From Bradyrhizobium sp. DOA9 (GTDB lineage: Bacteria > Pseudomonadota > Alphaproteobacteria > Rhizobiales > Xanthobacteraceae): 64,000 nucleotides of DNA. The stretch covers positions 2,903,725 through 2,967,724 of the forward strand of contig NZ_DF820425.1 of the NCBI RefSeq assembly GCF_000617845.2, in the 5' to 3' direction. Position 1 is the first letter of the stretch. Each line of letters begins with the position of its first letter. Positions 29,004-36,767 of the stretch are shown here, one piece after another. Both the position numbers and the translations under genes were made by a program. Under the pieces are notes generated by a model, which saw nothing but the letters and a program-made list of their open reading frames with translations, ran no database searches and had not been told where the DNA came from.

Positions 29004-29094
29004 TCGTCATTGCGAGCGCAGCGAAGCAATCCTGAATCCTTCCGCGGAAAAAGATTCTGGATTGCTTCGTCGCAAGGGCTCCTCGCAATGACGG
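29004..29094. repeat. Palindromic repeat family A, copy 3
   Basis: This is another copy of the element seen twice in the thi operon, with arms CGTCATTGCGAGCG and CTCCTCGCAATGACGG. Here it separates the convergent Nudix and FecR-domain genes, where a bidirectional hairpin could end both transcripts. Confidence 0.9.
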
Positions 29095-29104
29095 AGAGAG
29101 CAGG

Positions 29105-30529
29105 TTACCGCCGCTCTTTCTCCTTCGGCTCGGGTGCGGGTCTGCGCGGCGGGGCGGGACGTGGCACGGCGGGGAGGCGCGGCTGGAATGTGATGGGCCG
29201 CTGCATGCCTGGCGGCTGAGCCGCAGGCTGGCCCGGCTGCAGGCCGGTGCGCGGCAATGGCTGCTGCGGGCCGGCTTGCTGCGTCCCGCCCGGTTGCGGC
29301 GGCACGACTCCGCCGGGCTGCATCTGCCCACCCCGCTGCGGCTGAATTCGCGGCGTGTTGCCAGGCGCCGTGCCTTGTCCGGTGGGCGGCGCGCCTCGAC
29401 GGCCCGCTCCTGGCTGCTGGCCCTGACCCGCGCGCTGGCCGCCCGGCTGCACCGCGCCGCCGTGCTGTCCTTGGCCCTGCCGCTGCGGCGGCTGCGCGCC
29501 TTGACGGCCCGGCGTGCCCGGCTGCTGCTGCTGACCCGGACGGTTGTCCTGACGCGGCTGGCCGTTCGGCCGCTGTGGCAATTGCCCTGGAGCGATCGTC
29601 GGCCGCAATTGTTGCTGCTGCGGCGGTTGTGCCGGCCGCGGAATGCGGCTGAGCGCCGTCGGATTGGCGCGACGGAAATCGCGCTGCTCGATGACGATCT
29701 GCCGGCCCGTGGTCTGCGCCAGATGCACCTGGCTGACGAAGCCGCGGTCGCGCGCGATCTGCGGCGCGGGAATCGTGATCGGCACGGCCGCAAAACGCAT
29801 GCCGCCGGCCGTGGCCGCGCCCGGGCGGATCGCAAAGCCGCTCGCGGCTTGCGTCAGTGCGCCGAGCCGCGCGCCGCTGGAGCGGTCGTCGACATCGATG
29901 TGGCCGACCCGGCCGTCGGCGTCGGCATAGAGTTTGATGCTGACGTTGTTCGCCCTGTTCGCGGTCGCGTTCTCGGGCACGTCGACGACACCGGTGGTGC
30001 CGCGGATACCGAGCGTCGCGGTCGGTGTCGCGATCTTCATGTCACCCGTTTTCGCCACGGCGGCCGCAACGAAGGCGACGGTGCCCTTGCTAATGTCGAA
30101 GATCGCCGAATTCTGCTTGCCGCCGTCTTCATAGACGTAATTGTCGATGGTGATCTTCGCGCTGGCGGAAAGGTTGAACGTGGTGGCGTCGTTGAAGGTG
30201 ATGCCGAGCGCGGAGTTCGACGAGGTCTGCACCACGTCGTTGAGATAGATGTCGTCGCGCACGCGCAGCGGATAGGAGTTCTTGTCGCGGATCACGGTCG
30301 CGATCCCTGTGACGGTCGCGACGTTGCCGATCGGCTCGACGGCGGCGGGCTGGGCGTCTGCGGACGGTGCCGGGGTGGCCGACGGCGCAGGCGAAGGCAT
30401 TGGTGTCGGCTGGGCTTGCGGCTGCGCCTGCGCCAGCTCGATGGTCTCGGATGCAGATGCGGCGGTCGCGCTGGCCAGCGGCAAGGCCAGCAGCGGGAAA
30501 GCAAGCGCGAAGCGGCGCCAAGCCGACAT
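29105..30529 (-). CDS. Secreted FecR-domain protein with Pro/Gln/Gly-rich tail
   Basis: The 474-residue protein has a signal peptide (near 1-27), then a Gln/Pro linker. A FecR domain at about 65-250 includes VRDDIYLNDVVQTSSNSALGITFNDATTFNLSASAKI and TPTATLGIRGTTGVVDV. The last 200 residues are low-complexity, rich in Gln, Gly and Pro. It is not near a TonB receptor or ECF gene of the fec type, so it is not a classical FecR; such proteins are found as periplasmic stand-alone members. The start is the ATG at 30529; a GTG at 30538 is possible. Confidence 0.85.
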   Translation of the reverse strand: MSAWRRFALAFPLLALPLASATAASASETIELAQAQPQAQPTPMPSPAPSATPAPSADAQPAAVEPIGNVATVTGIATVIRDKNSYPLRVRDDIYLNDVVQTSSNSALGITFNDATTFNLSASAKITIDNYVYEDGGKQNSAIFDISKGTVAFVAAAVAKTGDMKIATPTATLGIRGTTGVVDVPENATANRANNVSIKLYADADGRVGHIDVDDRSSGARLGALTQAASGFAIRPGAATAGGMRFAAVPITIPAPQIARDRGFVSQVHLAQTTGRQIVIEQRDFRRANPTALSRIPRPAQPPQQQQLRPTIAPGQLPQRPNGQPRQDNRPGQQQQPGTPGRQGAQPPQRQGQGQHGGAVQPGGQRAGQGQQPGAGRRGAPPTGQGTAPGNTPRIQPQRGGQMQPGGVVPPQPGGTQQAGPQQPLPRTGLQPGQPAAQPPGMQRPITFQPRLPAVPRPAPPRRPAPEPKEKERR

Positions 30530-30684
30530 CAAATCCACGAATGGGGTCCCGGTGAGAACGCGAGGCGAGGTCCACCGATATCAGCCGCATCAGGCTGAAT
30601 GGCGGATGAATATCTGTCGCACGGCGCGGCGGACGTTCAAACGCCACCTCCCTGCGTCAGGGACGTGGCGCCATACTTTCGACA

Positions 30685-30789
30685 GTCATTCCGGAGCGCG
30701 GGATAACGCGAACCCGGAAGCTCGAAATTGTAGTGGGAGCCTGCGGCGCGAGATCCCGGGCTCGATGCTACGCATCGCCCCGGGATGAC
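30685..30789. repeat. Palindromic repeat family B, copy 2
   Basis: A 105-base element with the outer ends GTCATTCCGGAGCGCG and CCCCGGGATGAC; the inner arms diverge from copies 1, 3 and 4. It sits between the start of the FecR-domain gene and the end of the next minus-strand gene. Confidence 0.75.
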
Positions 30790-30799
30790 ACCTTCGGTG

Positions 30800-31582
30800 T
30801 CAGCTCACGCGCTTCCAGGTCTGGCCGCCGCAGAACATGCCGCCGAAGGCGCAGCCCTGCACGCGCATCACGTTCGGACCTTTCATCGAGATCGTGGAGT
30901 CGTAATTGCGGCCGGAGTTGGGATCGCGGATGCGGCCGCTCCACTTCGATCCCTCGGGCCTCATGTTGATCAGGATGCGCTCGTTGGTCTTCTCGGCATA
31001 GCCGCAGAGATTGGCGCCACATTGCTCGACGCGGACGTTGCCCTTGTTCTCTTCGGTCGCCCAGATGCCGATCGGCGAGTTCGCTGCGGGCGCGGCAGCC
31101 ACCGGAGCCGGCGCGGGAGCCGCGGCGACCGGAGCGGGCGCGGCAACGGGCGCCGGCGCCGCAACCGGGGCAGGCTGCGAATTGTCGAAGCCGATAGCGG
31201 GAGCGGCGGCAACGGTCGCGGCTGGGGCCGCCGGCGCGGCTGGCGCGGTCGGCGCGGTCGCCTGGACGGGCGCCTGCGGCACGGGCTGCTGCTGCACCGG
31301 AGCCGGCGCGGGCTGCGCCGTCGTCGGCGCTGGAGCCGGCGTGGTGTCGTCGTCATCGTCCTTGGAGCCGCCGAGGCCCTTGAGGTTGATGTTGTTCAGC
31401 TTGATCGGCTTGTCCGACAGGCCCGGCGCGACGATGGTCACGCAATTGAGCGAAGCGCAGTTGCGCGGGGTCTCGATGCGGATGTGCTGGCCCTCGATCT
31501 GGAACGAGATCGAATTGCCGGCGTGCGCCGCGGCGGTCGAAGCCAGGAAGAGCGCGGTGGCGGCGATGGAGAGCTTGTTCAT
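30800..31582 (-). CDS. Secreted DUF2147-like protein (paralogue 1 of a divergent pair)
   Basis: The 260-residue protein has a signal peptide (cleavage AHA-GN, residue 20-22). A short N-terminal domain holds GQHIRIETPRNCASLNCVTI with two cysteines. An Asp run (DDDDD), a 100-residue Ala/Pro linker and a C-terminal beta-rich domain (PIGIWATEENKGNVRVEQCG...CGYAEKTN...KWSGRIRDPNSGRNYDSTI...GCAFGGMFCGGQTWKRV) follow. This C-terminal part is DUF2147, normally found alone. Four further cysteines could form disulfides. The plus-strand gene at 31777 is a clear paralogue. Confidence 0.85.
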   Translation of the reverse strand: MNKLSIAATALFLASTAAAHAGNSISFQIEGQHIRIETPRNCASLNCVTIVAPGLSDKPIKLNNINLKGLGGSKDDDDDTTPAPAPTTAQPAPAPVQQQPVPQAPVQATAPTAPAAPAAPAATVAAAPAIGFDNSQPAPVAAPAPVAAPAPVAAAPAPAPVAAAPAANSPIGIWATEENKGNVRVEQCGANLCGYAEKTNERILINMRPEGSKWSGRIRDPNSGRNYDSTISMKGPNVMRVQGCAFGGMFCGGQTWKRVS

Positions 31583-31776
31583 GACAACCTCCGAAAATGG
31601 CGTGGTCCGATATGGACCGAAGTCGCTGGTGGATGAAGCGTGGTTCGACCCTACGCCGGGGCGGTCGGGCGTTCTGTGATGGGCGTCACAACGATGAACG
31701 CCGTCTGGGTGATGCAGCGCACATTCAGCCGCACCTACGCTTGCGTAACGTCGTCGCGATACCGAGGGAGACGCAG

Positions 31777-32670
31777 ATGCAGCGGCTTGCAACCTGGCTT
31801 GCCACTTGGCTTGGTACGTCGATCGCGCTGCTGGCGATCGCGCCGACCGCGCAGGCCGGCTCCTACACGTTCTCGATCGGCGGCCACCGGTTCCATGTCG
31901 AGGCGCCGCGCAATTGCCGATCCGCGTCGTGCGTCACGGTGGCCTCCAAGCGCAGCCTCAGGCCGACGGAGGACGTCGGCGCAGCACCGGCCTTGCAGCC
32001 GGCGCCGGTGGTCCAGGCGCCGCAGCCGGCTTGCCCGGCGGCAGCGGTCAAGCCGCCACAGGCGGCTGTGGTCGTGCCGCCACCGGCGCCTCCCGTCCTT
32101 GCCGCGGCGACGTCGCAGCCCGTTGCGCCGCCGCCCGCGCCAAGCTTGGAGATGTCGAGAATGGAGCCGCCGAGCCCGGGTCCGCCGCGGGTTGATCTGG
32201 AGCACATCGATCGGCCGAAGACCGCCGCGCTCGAACCGCCGCGCATCGAGCCGCCGGTCGTCGTCCCCAACGCCGAGGTCAATCAGACCACAAGTGTGGC
32301 GCAGATCGGCGATGACGCCGGCCCGGCGCCGCTCGGCGAATGGGAGAGCGCCGGCGCCAAGGGCACGGTCCGCATCGAGCGCTGTGGACCTGCATTGTGC
32401 GGTTACGCGCCCAGCGAAGCGTCGAGCCGCGGCGAGAGCGTGCTCGTCAACATGAAGCCGAAGAAGCACGATGTCTGGGCCGGCAGCATCTACAGCCGCT
32501 CCAGCGGCAACACCTATTACGCGACGATGACGCTGAAAGGGTCCGGCAAGCTGCACGTCGAAGCCTGCGCGCTCGGCCGCTTCTGGTGCTCCGGCAACGA
32601 CTGGACCCGGGTCGAGGCGCCGCGCGAGGAGATCACCGCCTCGTCGCTGCCATCGCGCACGCGGTCGTAG
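31777..32670 (+). CDS. Secreted DUF2147-like protein (paralogue 2 of a divergent pair)
   Basis: The 297-residue protein has the same order as its neighbour: a signal peptide (near 1-26, TAQA-GS), the N-terminal motif GGHRFHVEAPRNCRSASCVTV, a Pro/Ala/Gln linker of about 150 residues, then the DUF2147 domain (PLGEWESAGAKGTVRIERCGPALCGY onward, ending CALGRFWCSGNDWTRV). The linker is longer and unrelated in sequence to that of paralogue 1. A GGGAG ribosome site lies eight bases before the ATG. It is divergent from its partner with 194 bases between. Function is unknown; an envelope role is likely. Confidence 0.85.
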   Translation: MQRLATWLATWLGTSIALLAIAPTAQAGSYTFSIGGHRFHVEAPRNCRSASCVTVASKRSLRPTEDVGAAPALQPAPVVQAPQPACPAAAVKPPQAAVVVPPPAPPVLAAATSQPVAPPPAPSLEMSRMEPPSPGPPRVDLEHIDRPKTAALEPPRIEPPVVVPNAEVNQTTSVAQIGDDAGPAPLGEWESAGAKGTVRIERCGPALCGYAPSEASSRGESVLVNMKPKKHDVWAGSIYSRSSGNTYYATMTLKGSGKLHVEACALGRFWCSGNDWTRVEAPREEITASSLPSRTRS

Positions 32671-32735
32671 CGACAGGCCACTCGCTTACGCTCCAGGGGA
32701 GGGTAAGCGCCGGCAGTGTGTCGATCGATGCCGTC

Positions 32736-32819
32736 TCAGATCATCCCGAGCACGATGGCGCCGACGAAGGCCATGGCGAGGTAGGCGGTGATCACGCTCA
32801 GTCTGCCGGCGAACGTCAT
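32736..32819 (-). CDS. 27-residue single-span membrane protein
   Basis: A short reading frame starts ATG at 32819 and stops at 32736. Its product starts MTFAGRLSVITAYLAMA and ends in a further hydrophobic stretch rich in Val, Ile and Ala, so about 20 residues form one membrane helix. A GGAG lies 9-12 bases upstream of the ATG. The third codon positions are strongly G/C. It stands alone in a 337-base gap otherwise without genes. Expression is unproven. Confidence 0.55.
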   Translation of the reverse strand: MTFAGRLSVITAYLAMAFVGAIVLGMI

Positions 32820-33007
32820 GAGGTCGCTCCGCTGGTCGTGCGCTTTGCCGCGGCCGTCATGGTTAACAGAGAGTCTCTCACCGAAAAAGTCAGTCCTGCT
32901 GTCGCTCATCGGCCGTGCCGGCCGCGCGAATGCGGGCCGGCATGGTTAAAGAAGGCTGAAATCGACGTGTTGAAGAGTCTTTAAGTAAATTCACCGAACG
33001 TGCGTTC

Positions 33008-34219
33008 ATGACGCGCGGAGTTCGTTTGTATCTCGTCGGCTCCATCGTCCTTGTTTCGCTAGCGGGTTGCGGACGCGGCTTCTTCCAGGCCGAGCGCGAA
33101 CCGTGGCGGGCCGAGGCGGAGGCCGCATGCCTGAAATCGGGGGCGGTCAAGGAGAGTGCGGACATCGTCCGCATCGAGTCCATCTCCGGTCCCGGTCAGT
33201 GCGGCGCCGAATTTCCACTCAAGGTCGCAGCGATCGGCGAAGCCTCCGGCACCTATGGCTTTGCCGACGAGCCGCTGCGTCCGCCCGGCAGCATCGGCAA
33301 CCAGCCGCGCTGGCCGGTGCAACCACAGTCGAATTATCCGCAGAGCCGGGGCTATCCGGCATCGTCCTATCCACCACAGTCGAATTATCCCGGCAGCGCG
33401 GCGCGCCAGCCGTCCGGCTATGGGTCCTCGACCGGACCCGTGTCGCTGAGCGCGCCTGGCGTCGCGCCGCAGGAAGACGAGATCGATCTGCCGCCCGAGG
33501 GCACCGATGCTGCCGGCGCCTCGCGCTACATGAATGCGCCGAGCTATCCGGCGCCGCCGGCAGGTCCCGCGCCATACTCGCAGGCGCCCATGCAGCAGCC
33601 GCTGCCGCGTCTCGGTCCGGCGCAGGGCAATGCCGTTGCCGCCGTTGGTCCGGTCGCGATCAAGCCGACCGCGACGCTTGCCTGTCCGATCGTGTCCGAG
33701 CTCGACCGCTGGCTCGCCGACACGGTGCAGCCCTCGGCAATGCGCTGGTTCGGCGTCCGCGTCGCCGAGATCAAGCAGATCTCGGCCTATTCCTGCCGCG
33801 GCATGAACGGCAACTCGCGCGCCCACATTTCCGAACATGCCTTCGGCAATGCGCTCGACATCTCCGCCTTCGTGCTCGCCGATGGGCGCCGCGTCACCGT
33901 GAAGGACGGCTGGCGCGGCATGCCGGAAGAGCAGGGATTCCTGCGCGACGTGCAGGCGGGGGCCTGCGCGCATTTCACGACCGTCCTTGCGCCGGGCTCC
34001 AACGTCTTTCACTACGATCACATCCACGTCGATCTGATGCGTCGCGCCAGCCGCCGCCTGATCTGCCAGCCGGCCGCCGTGTCGGGCAACGAGGTCGCCG
34101 CGCGGGCGCAATCACGCAGCCCTTATGCCAGTGCGCGCGATTCCTCCGTCACCGGCTCGCTCGGCGCGCGCAAGAGCACCTCGCGCAAGCGCGAGGAAGA
34201 CGACTACATCGACGAATAG
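33008..34219 (+). CDS. Lipoprotein with extensin-like C-terminal domain
   Basis: The 403-residue protein has a lipobox (SLAGC, Cys at residue 21) for lipid attachment. The middle is a Pro/Tyr/Gln-rich linker with two QSNYP repeats (near 105 and 125). The C-terminal extensin-like/peptidase_M15-type domain (about 225-345) has HISEHAFGNALDISAFVLADG and NVFHYDHIHVDL, the probable zinc ligands and acids. The family (DUF extensin-like_C) resembles D,D-carboxypeptidases of the VanY type, so it may cut peptidoglycan peptides. The last 45 residues are a charged tail. Confidence 0.86.
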   Translation: MTRGVRLYLVGSIVLVSLAGCGRGFFQAEREPWRAEAEAACLKSGAVKESADIVRIESISGPGQCGAEFPLKVAAIGEASGTYGFADEPLRPPGSIGNQPRWPVQPQSNYPQSRGYPASSYPPQSNYPGSAARQPSGYGSSTGPVSLSAPGVAPQEDEIDLPPEGTDAAGASRYMNAPSYPAPPAGPAPYSQAPMQQPLPRLGPAQGNAVAAVGPVAIKPTATLACPIVSELDRWLADTVQPSAMRWFGVRVAEIKQISAYSCRGMNGNSRAHISEHAFGNALDISAFVLADGRRVTVKDGWRGMPEEQGFLRDVQAGACAHFTTVLAPGSNVFHYDHIHVDLMRRASRRLICQPAAVSGNEVAARAQSRSPYASARDSSVTGSLGARKSTSRKREEDDYIDE

Positions 34220-34223
34220 CGCT

Positions 34224-34553
34224 TTAAGTCCGCTTCGAGGGCGCGGGGGCCAGCCCCATGCACCGCTGCACTTCGGCCGGGACGTTGTAGGTCCGCATGA
34301 TATGGCGGCTGTCGCGCAGACCCGTCGCCTCGCGTTGCACCACGAACATCCAGAGCGCCTGGCCGGCTTCCGCGACCAGCTTGCGCCGCGCCGGCTGCAG
34401 CGAGGCCGGCATCTCCGCATGTGCGGCGTCGAATTCGCGCAGGCGCGCCAGCGTCTGTTCGAGCGCGCGGCCCATCCGTCCAAGCGCCGAGGCCTGTTCC
34501 TGGACGATCTCGTAGTGGAGGATGTCGACCGGCGGGCGAAGATCACGAGACAT
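34224..34553 (-). CDS. DUF6665-like small helical protein
   Basis: The 109-residue cytoplasmic protein is mostly helical, starting MSRDLRPPVDILHYEIVQEQ at the ATG at 34553 (an in-frame ATG at 34589 is less likely). It fits a rhizobial family annotated DUF6665, an assignment from memory. It has no recognised motif. It is convergent with the extensin-like gene, with a four-base gap, and 43 bases downstream of the tetR gene, so it may share that transcript. Confidence 0.6.
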   Translation of the reverse strand: MSRDLRPPVDILHYEIVQEQASALGRMGRALEQTLARLREFDAAHAEMPASLQPARRKLVAEAGQALWMFVVQREATGLRDSRHIMRTYNVPAEVQRCMGLAPAPSKRT

Positions 34554-34596
34554 GGCCGCAATATAGTGCCGCCCGGCCCGCAGGCGCAACGCGCGG

Positions 34597-35232
34597 CTAT
34601 CCCGCCTTGTACGCCGCCAGGAACATCCGCGTGGCGCTCTCGACCACCGCGCTCATGCGCTGTTCCGACGGCGCGGGCTCCGCCTGAAACACGAAGGGCA
34701 GGAACAGCGAGGCCTTGCACAGTTCCATGAACTGCGAGGCGGCAAGATCGCAATCGTCGATCGCGAGATCGCGAGATGCGACACGGGCCTTGAGATAAGC
34801 GGAGAGGCGGTTGATGCTCTTGTCCAGCACGCGGGCATAGTAGCGGCGGCCGACGTCCGGCATGCGCTCGGCGATCGCCATCACGGTGCGGATCGCCGAC
34901 CCGCCACCGGGCCGGCAGACCAAATGAAGATAGGCGAGGCCGAACTCCTTCAGCGTGCTCTCCGCCTCGCGGTCGGGATCGAAACTGAACACGACCTGGC
35001 CATGCTGGAGCGCCTCCTGTTCGACCATGGCTTCGAACAGCGCGCATTTGTCGGCGAAGTAGACGTAGAGCGTGCCCTTGGAGACCTGCGCCACGCGCGC
35101 GATCTCTCCCATGCTGGCCCCGTCGAAGCCAAGATCCATGAACACCTTGCGGGCACCGTCCAGGATCTGGCGGCGCTTGGAATTGTCCTCGTCCGGGACG
35201 ACGTGCAAGTGTTCGCCGGCAGCTACAACCAT
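34597..35232 (-). CDS. TetR/AcrR-family repressor of the efflux operon
   Basis: The 211-residue protein has the TetR DNA-binding domain near residues 20-65, with recognition helix segment VAQVSKGTLYVYFADKCALFEAMV. The C-terminal helical domain probably binds the inducing drug. It is divergent from the HlyD/MFS pair across 194 bases that contain a perfect palindrome (35330-35352), the probable operator. The start is the ATG at 35232. Autorepression plus repression of the pump is the expected arrangement. Confidence 0.93.
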   Translation of the reverse strand: MVVAAGEHLHVVPDEDNSKRRQILDGARKVFMDLGFDGASMGEIARVAQVSKGTLYVYFADKCALFEAMVEQEALQHGQVVFSFDPDREAESTLKEFGLAYLHLVCRPGGGSAIRTVMAIAERMPDVGRRYYARVLDKSINRLSAYLKARVASRDLAIDDCDLAASQFMELCKASLFLPFVFQAEPAPSEQRMSAVVESATRMFLAAYKAG

Positions 35233-35329
35233 TGGTTTAGGGTCTCGGAAGGTTTTTGGATCGGGCTCAGGCCATGAAACGCCAATAAAGGATTCGCGAC
35301 AGTAAGGTCTTGCCGGAATCAATCTGTAT

Positions 35330-35352
35330 ATTGACCGAACCGTTCGGTCAAT
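35330..35352. promoter_or_regulatory. Probable TetR operator
   Basis: A perfect 23-base palindrome of two 11-base arms around one central base (left arm ATTGACCGAAC, right arm its complement). It lies 98 bases from the tetR start and 75 bases before the efflux start. Such palindromes of 10-11 base arms are standard TetR/AcrR sites. The left arm TTGACC could also act as a -35 element for the pump promoter. Confidence 0.85.
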
Positions 35353-35426
35353 GATATTCGAGATCCACGCGAGGAACCGCCCGCAACGGCGGCGGCCCTC
35401 GGGTTGTGCTTTTGTGGGAGGCCTTG

Positions 35427-36740
35427 ATGGCCATTTCGAGAGACCAGACGGCTCGCGTCCTTCGCCAGGAAGCGGTGGAGGACCAGACGGGCGCTGATGC
35501 TGCCTCCGAGACCTCGGCATCCCCTGCCGAGCTGCGCGGTCACGTGGCAGAGGAAACGAAGCGTCCGCCCCCAGAAGCGCCGGAGAACCCGGTGACGGAC
35601 AAGCCGGCCGCACCTGCGCCGGAGGCCGCTGCGCCCAAGTCCAGTGCGCCGAAGTCCGGCAAGCGCAAATTCGTCCTGACCGGAATCGGCCTCGTTCTCG
35701 CGCTCGCCGCTGCGGGCTATGCCGGCTATTACACGCTGGTCGGCCGCTTCTACATCTCGACCGACGACGCCTATGTCCGCGCCAACAACACCATGCTCGG
35801 CGCGCGCGTTGCCGGCCACATCTCCGCGATCCTCGCCGGCGACAACGCGCCCGTCCGGGCCGGCGACACCATCTTCCGCATCGACGACGGCGATTACAGG
35901 ATTGCGGTCGAAGCCGCCGCGACCAGGATCGCGACCCAGCAGGCCACCATCGATCGCATCGGCCGCCAGGTCGCAGCGCTCGACAGCCAGGTCGCGCAGG
36001 CCAAGGCGCAGCTCGTCTCCGCCGAAGCGGGCCTGAAGCGCGCCGACCTCGATTATGAGCGCCAGCAGGCGCTGAGCAGCAAGGGCTTTGCCTCGCGCGC
36101 CACCTTCGAAAGCTCGGAAGCCGGACGCGACCAGGGTGCCGCCGCGGTCAAGGCGGCGCGAGCCGCCTACGAGGTCGCCGTCAGCAATGTCGACGTCGCC
36201 AAGGCGCAGCAGACCGAAGCGCAGGCGCAGCTCGCCGAGCTCAAGACCACGCTCGCCAAGGCCGAGCGCGACCTCGGCTTCACCGCGGTGCGCGCGCCGG
36301 TGAACGGCACATTCTCCAATCGTCTGGTCAACACCGGCGACTTCGTCGCGGTCGGCCAGCGCCTCGGCAACATCGTGCCGCTGGACGACGTCTATATCGA
36401 CGCCAACTTCAAGGAGACGCAGCTCAAGCGCATCCGCCCGGGCCAGCCGGTGACGATCAAGGTCGATGCCTACGGCATGCGCAAGTTCTCCGGCGTGGTT
36501 GACAGCATCGCGGCGGGCGCCGGCTCGGTGTTCACGCTGCTGCCGCCGGACAACGCCACCGGCAATTTCACCAAGATCGTGCAGCGCGTGCCCGTGCGCA
36601 TCCGCGTGCCCAAATCGGTGGCGAAGCAGAACCTGCTCCGCGCCGGCATGTCGGTGTATGCGACCGTCGACACCAACAAGGGCGCCGCCGACGCCGACAG
36701 CGAGGTCGACCTCGACGATCCCGCCGTCCATCCGCAGTAG
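35427..36740 (+). CDS. HlyD/EmrA-family membrane fusion protein
   Basis: The 437-residue periplasmic adaptor has a hydrophilic N-terminal 80 residues, one membrane span (about 82-103), a lipoyl-like part (YISTDDAYVRANNTMLGARVAG) and a long coiled coil. The second lipoyl half is FTAVRAPVNGTFSNRLVNTGDFV. It connects the MFS exporter to an outer-membrane channel. It is 27 bases upstream of the exporter gene and starts with a GGGAGG ribosome site at the ATG at 35427. The N-terminal cytoplasmic extension (Pro/Ala-rich) is longer than in E. coli EmrA. Confidence 0.93.
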   Translation: MAISRDQTARVLRQEAVEDQTGADAASETSASPAELRGHVAEETKRPPPEAPENPVTDKPAAPAPEAAAPKSSAPKSGKRKFVLTGIGLVLALAAAGYAGYYTLVGRFYISTDDAYVRANNTMLGARVAGHISAILAGDNAPVRAGDTIFRIDDGDYRIAVEAAATRIATQQATIDRIGRQVAALDSQVAQAKAQLVSAEAGLKRADLDYERQQALSSKGFASRATFESSEAGRDQGAAAVKAARAAYEVAVSNVDVAKAQQTEAQAQLAELKTTLAKAERDLGFTAVRAPVNGTFSNRLVNTGDFVAVGQRLGNIVPLDDVYIDANFKETQLKRIRPGQPVTIKVDAYGMRKFSGVVDSIAAGAGSVFTLLPPDNATGNFTKIVQRVPVRIRVPKSVAKQNLLRAGMSVYATVDTNKGAADADSEVDLDDPAVHPQ

Positions 36741-36767
36741 CCAACCCGAGCACTGCGAGATCGGACG

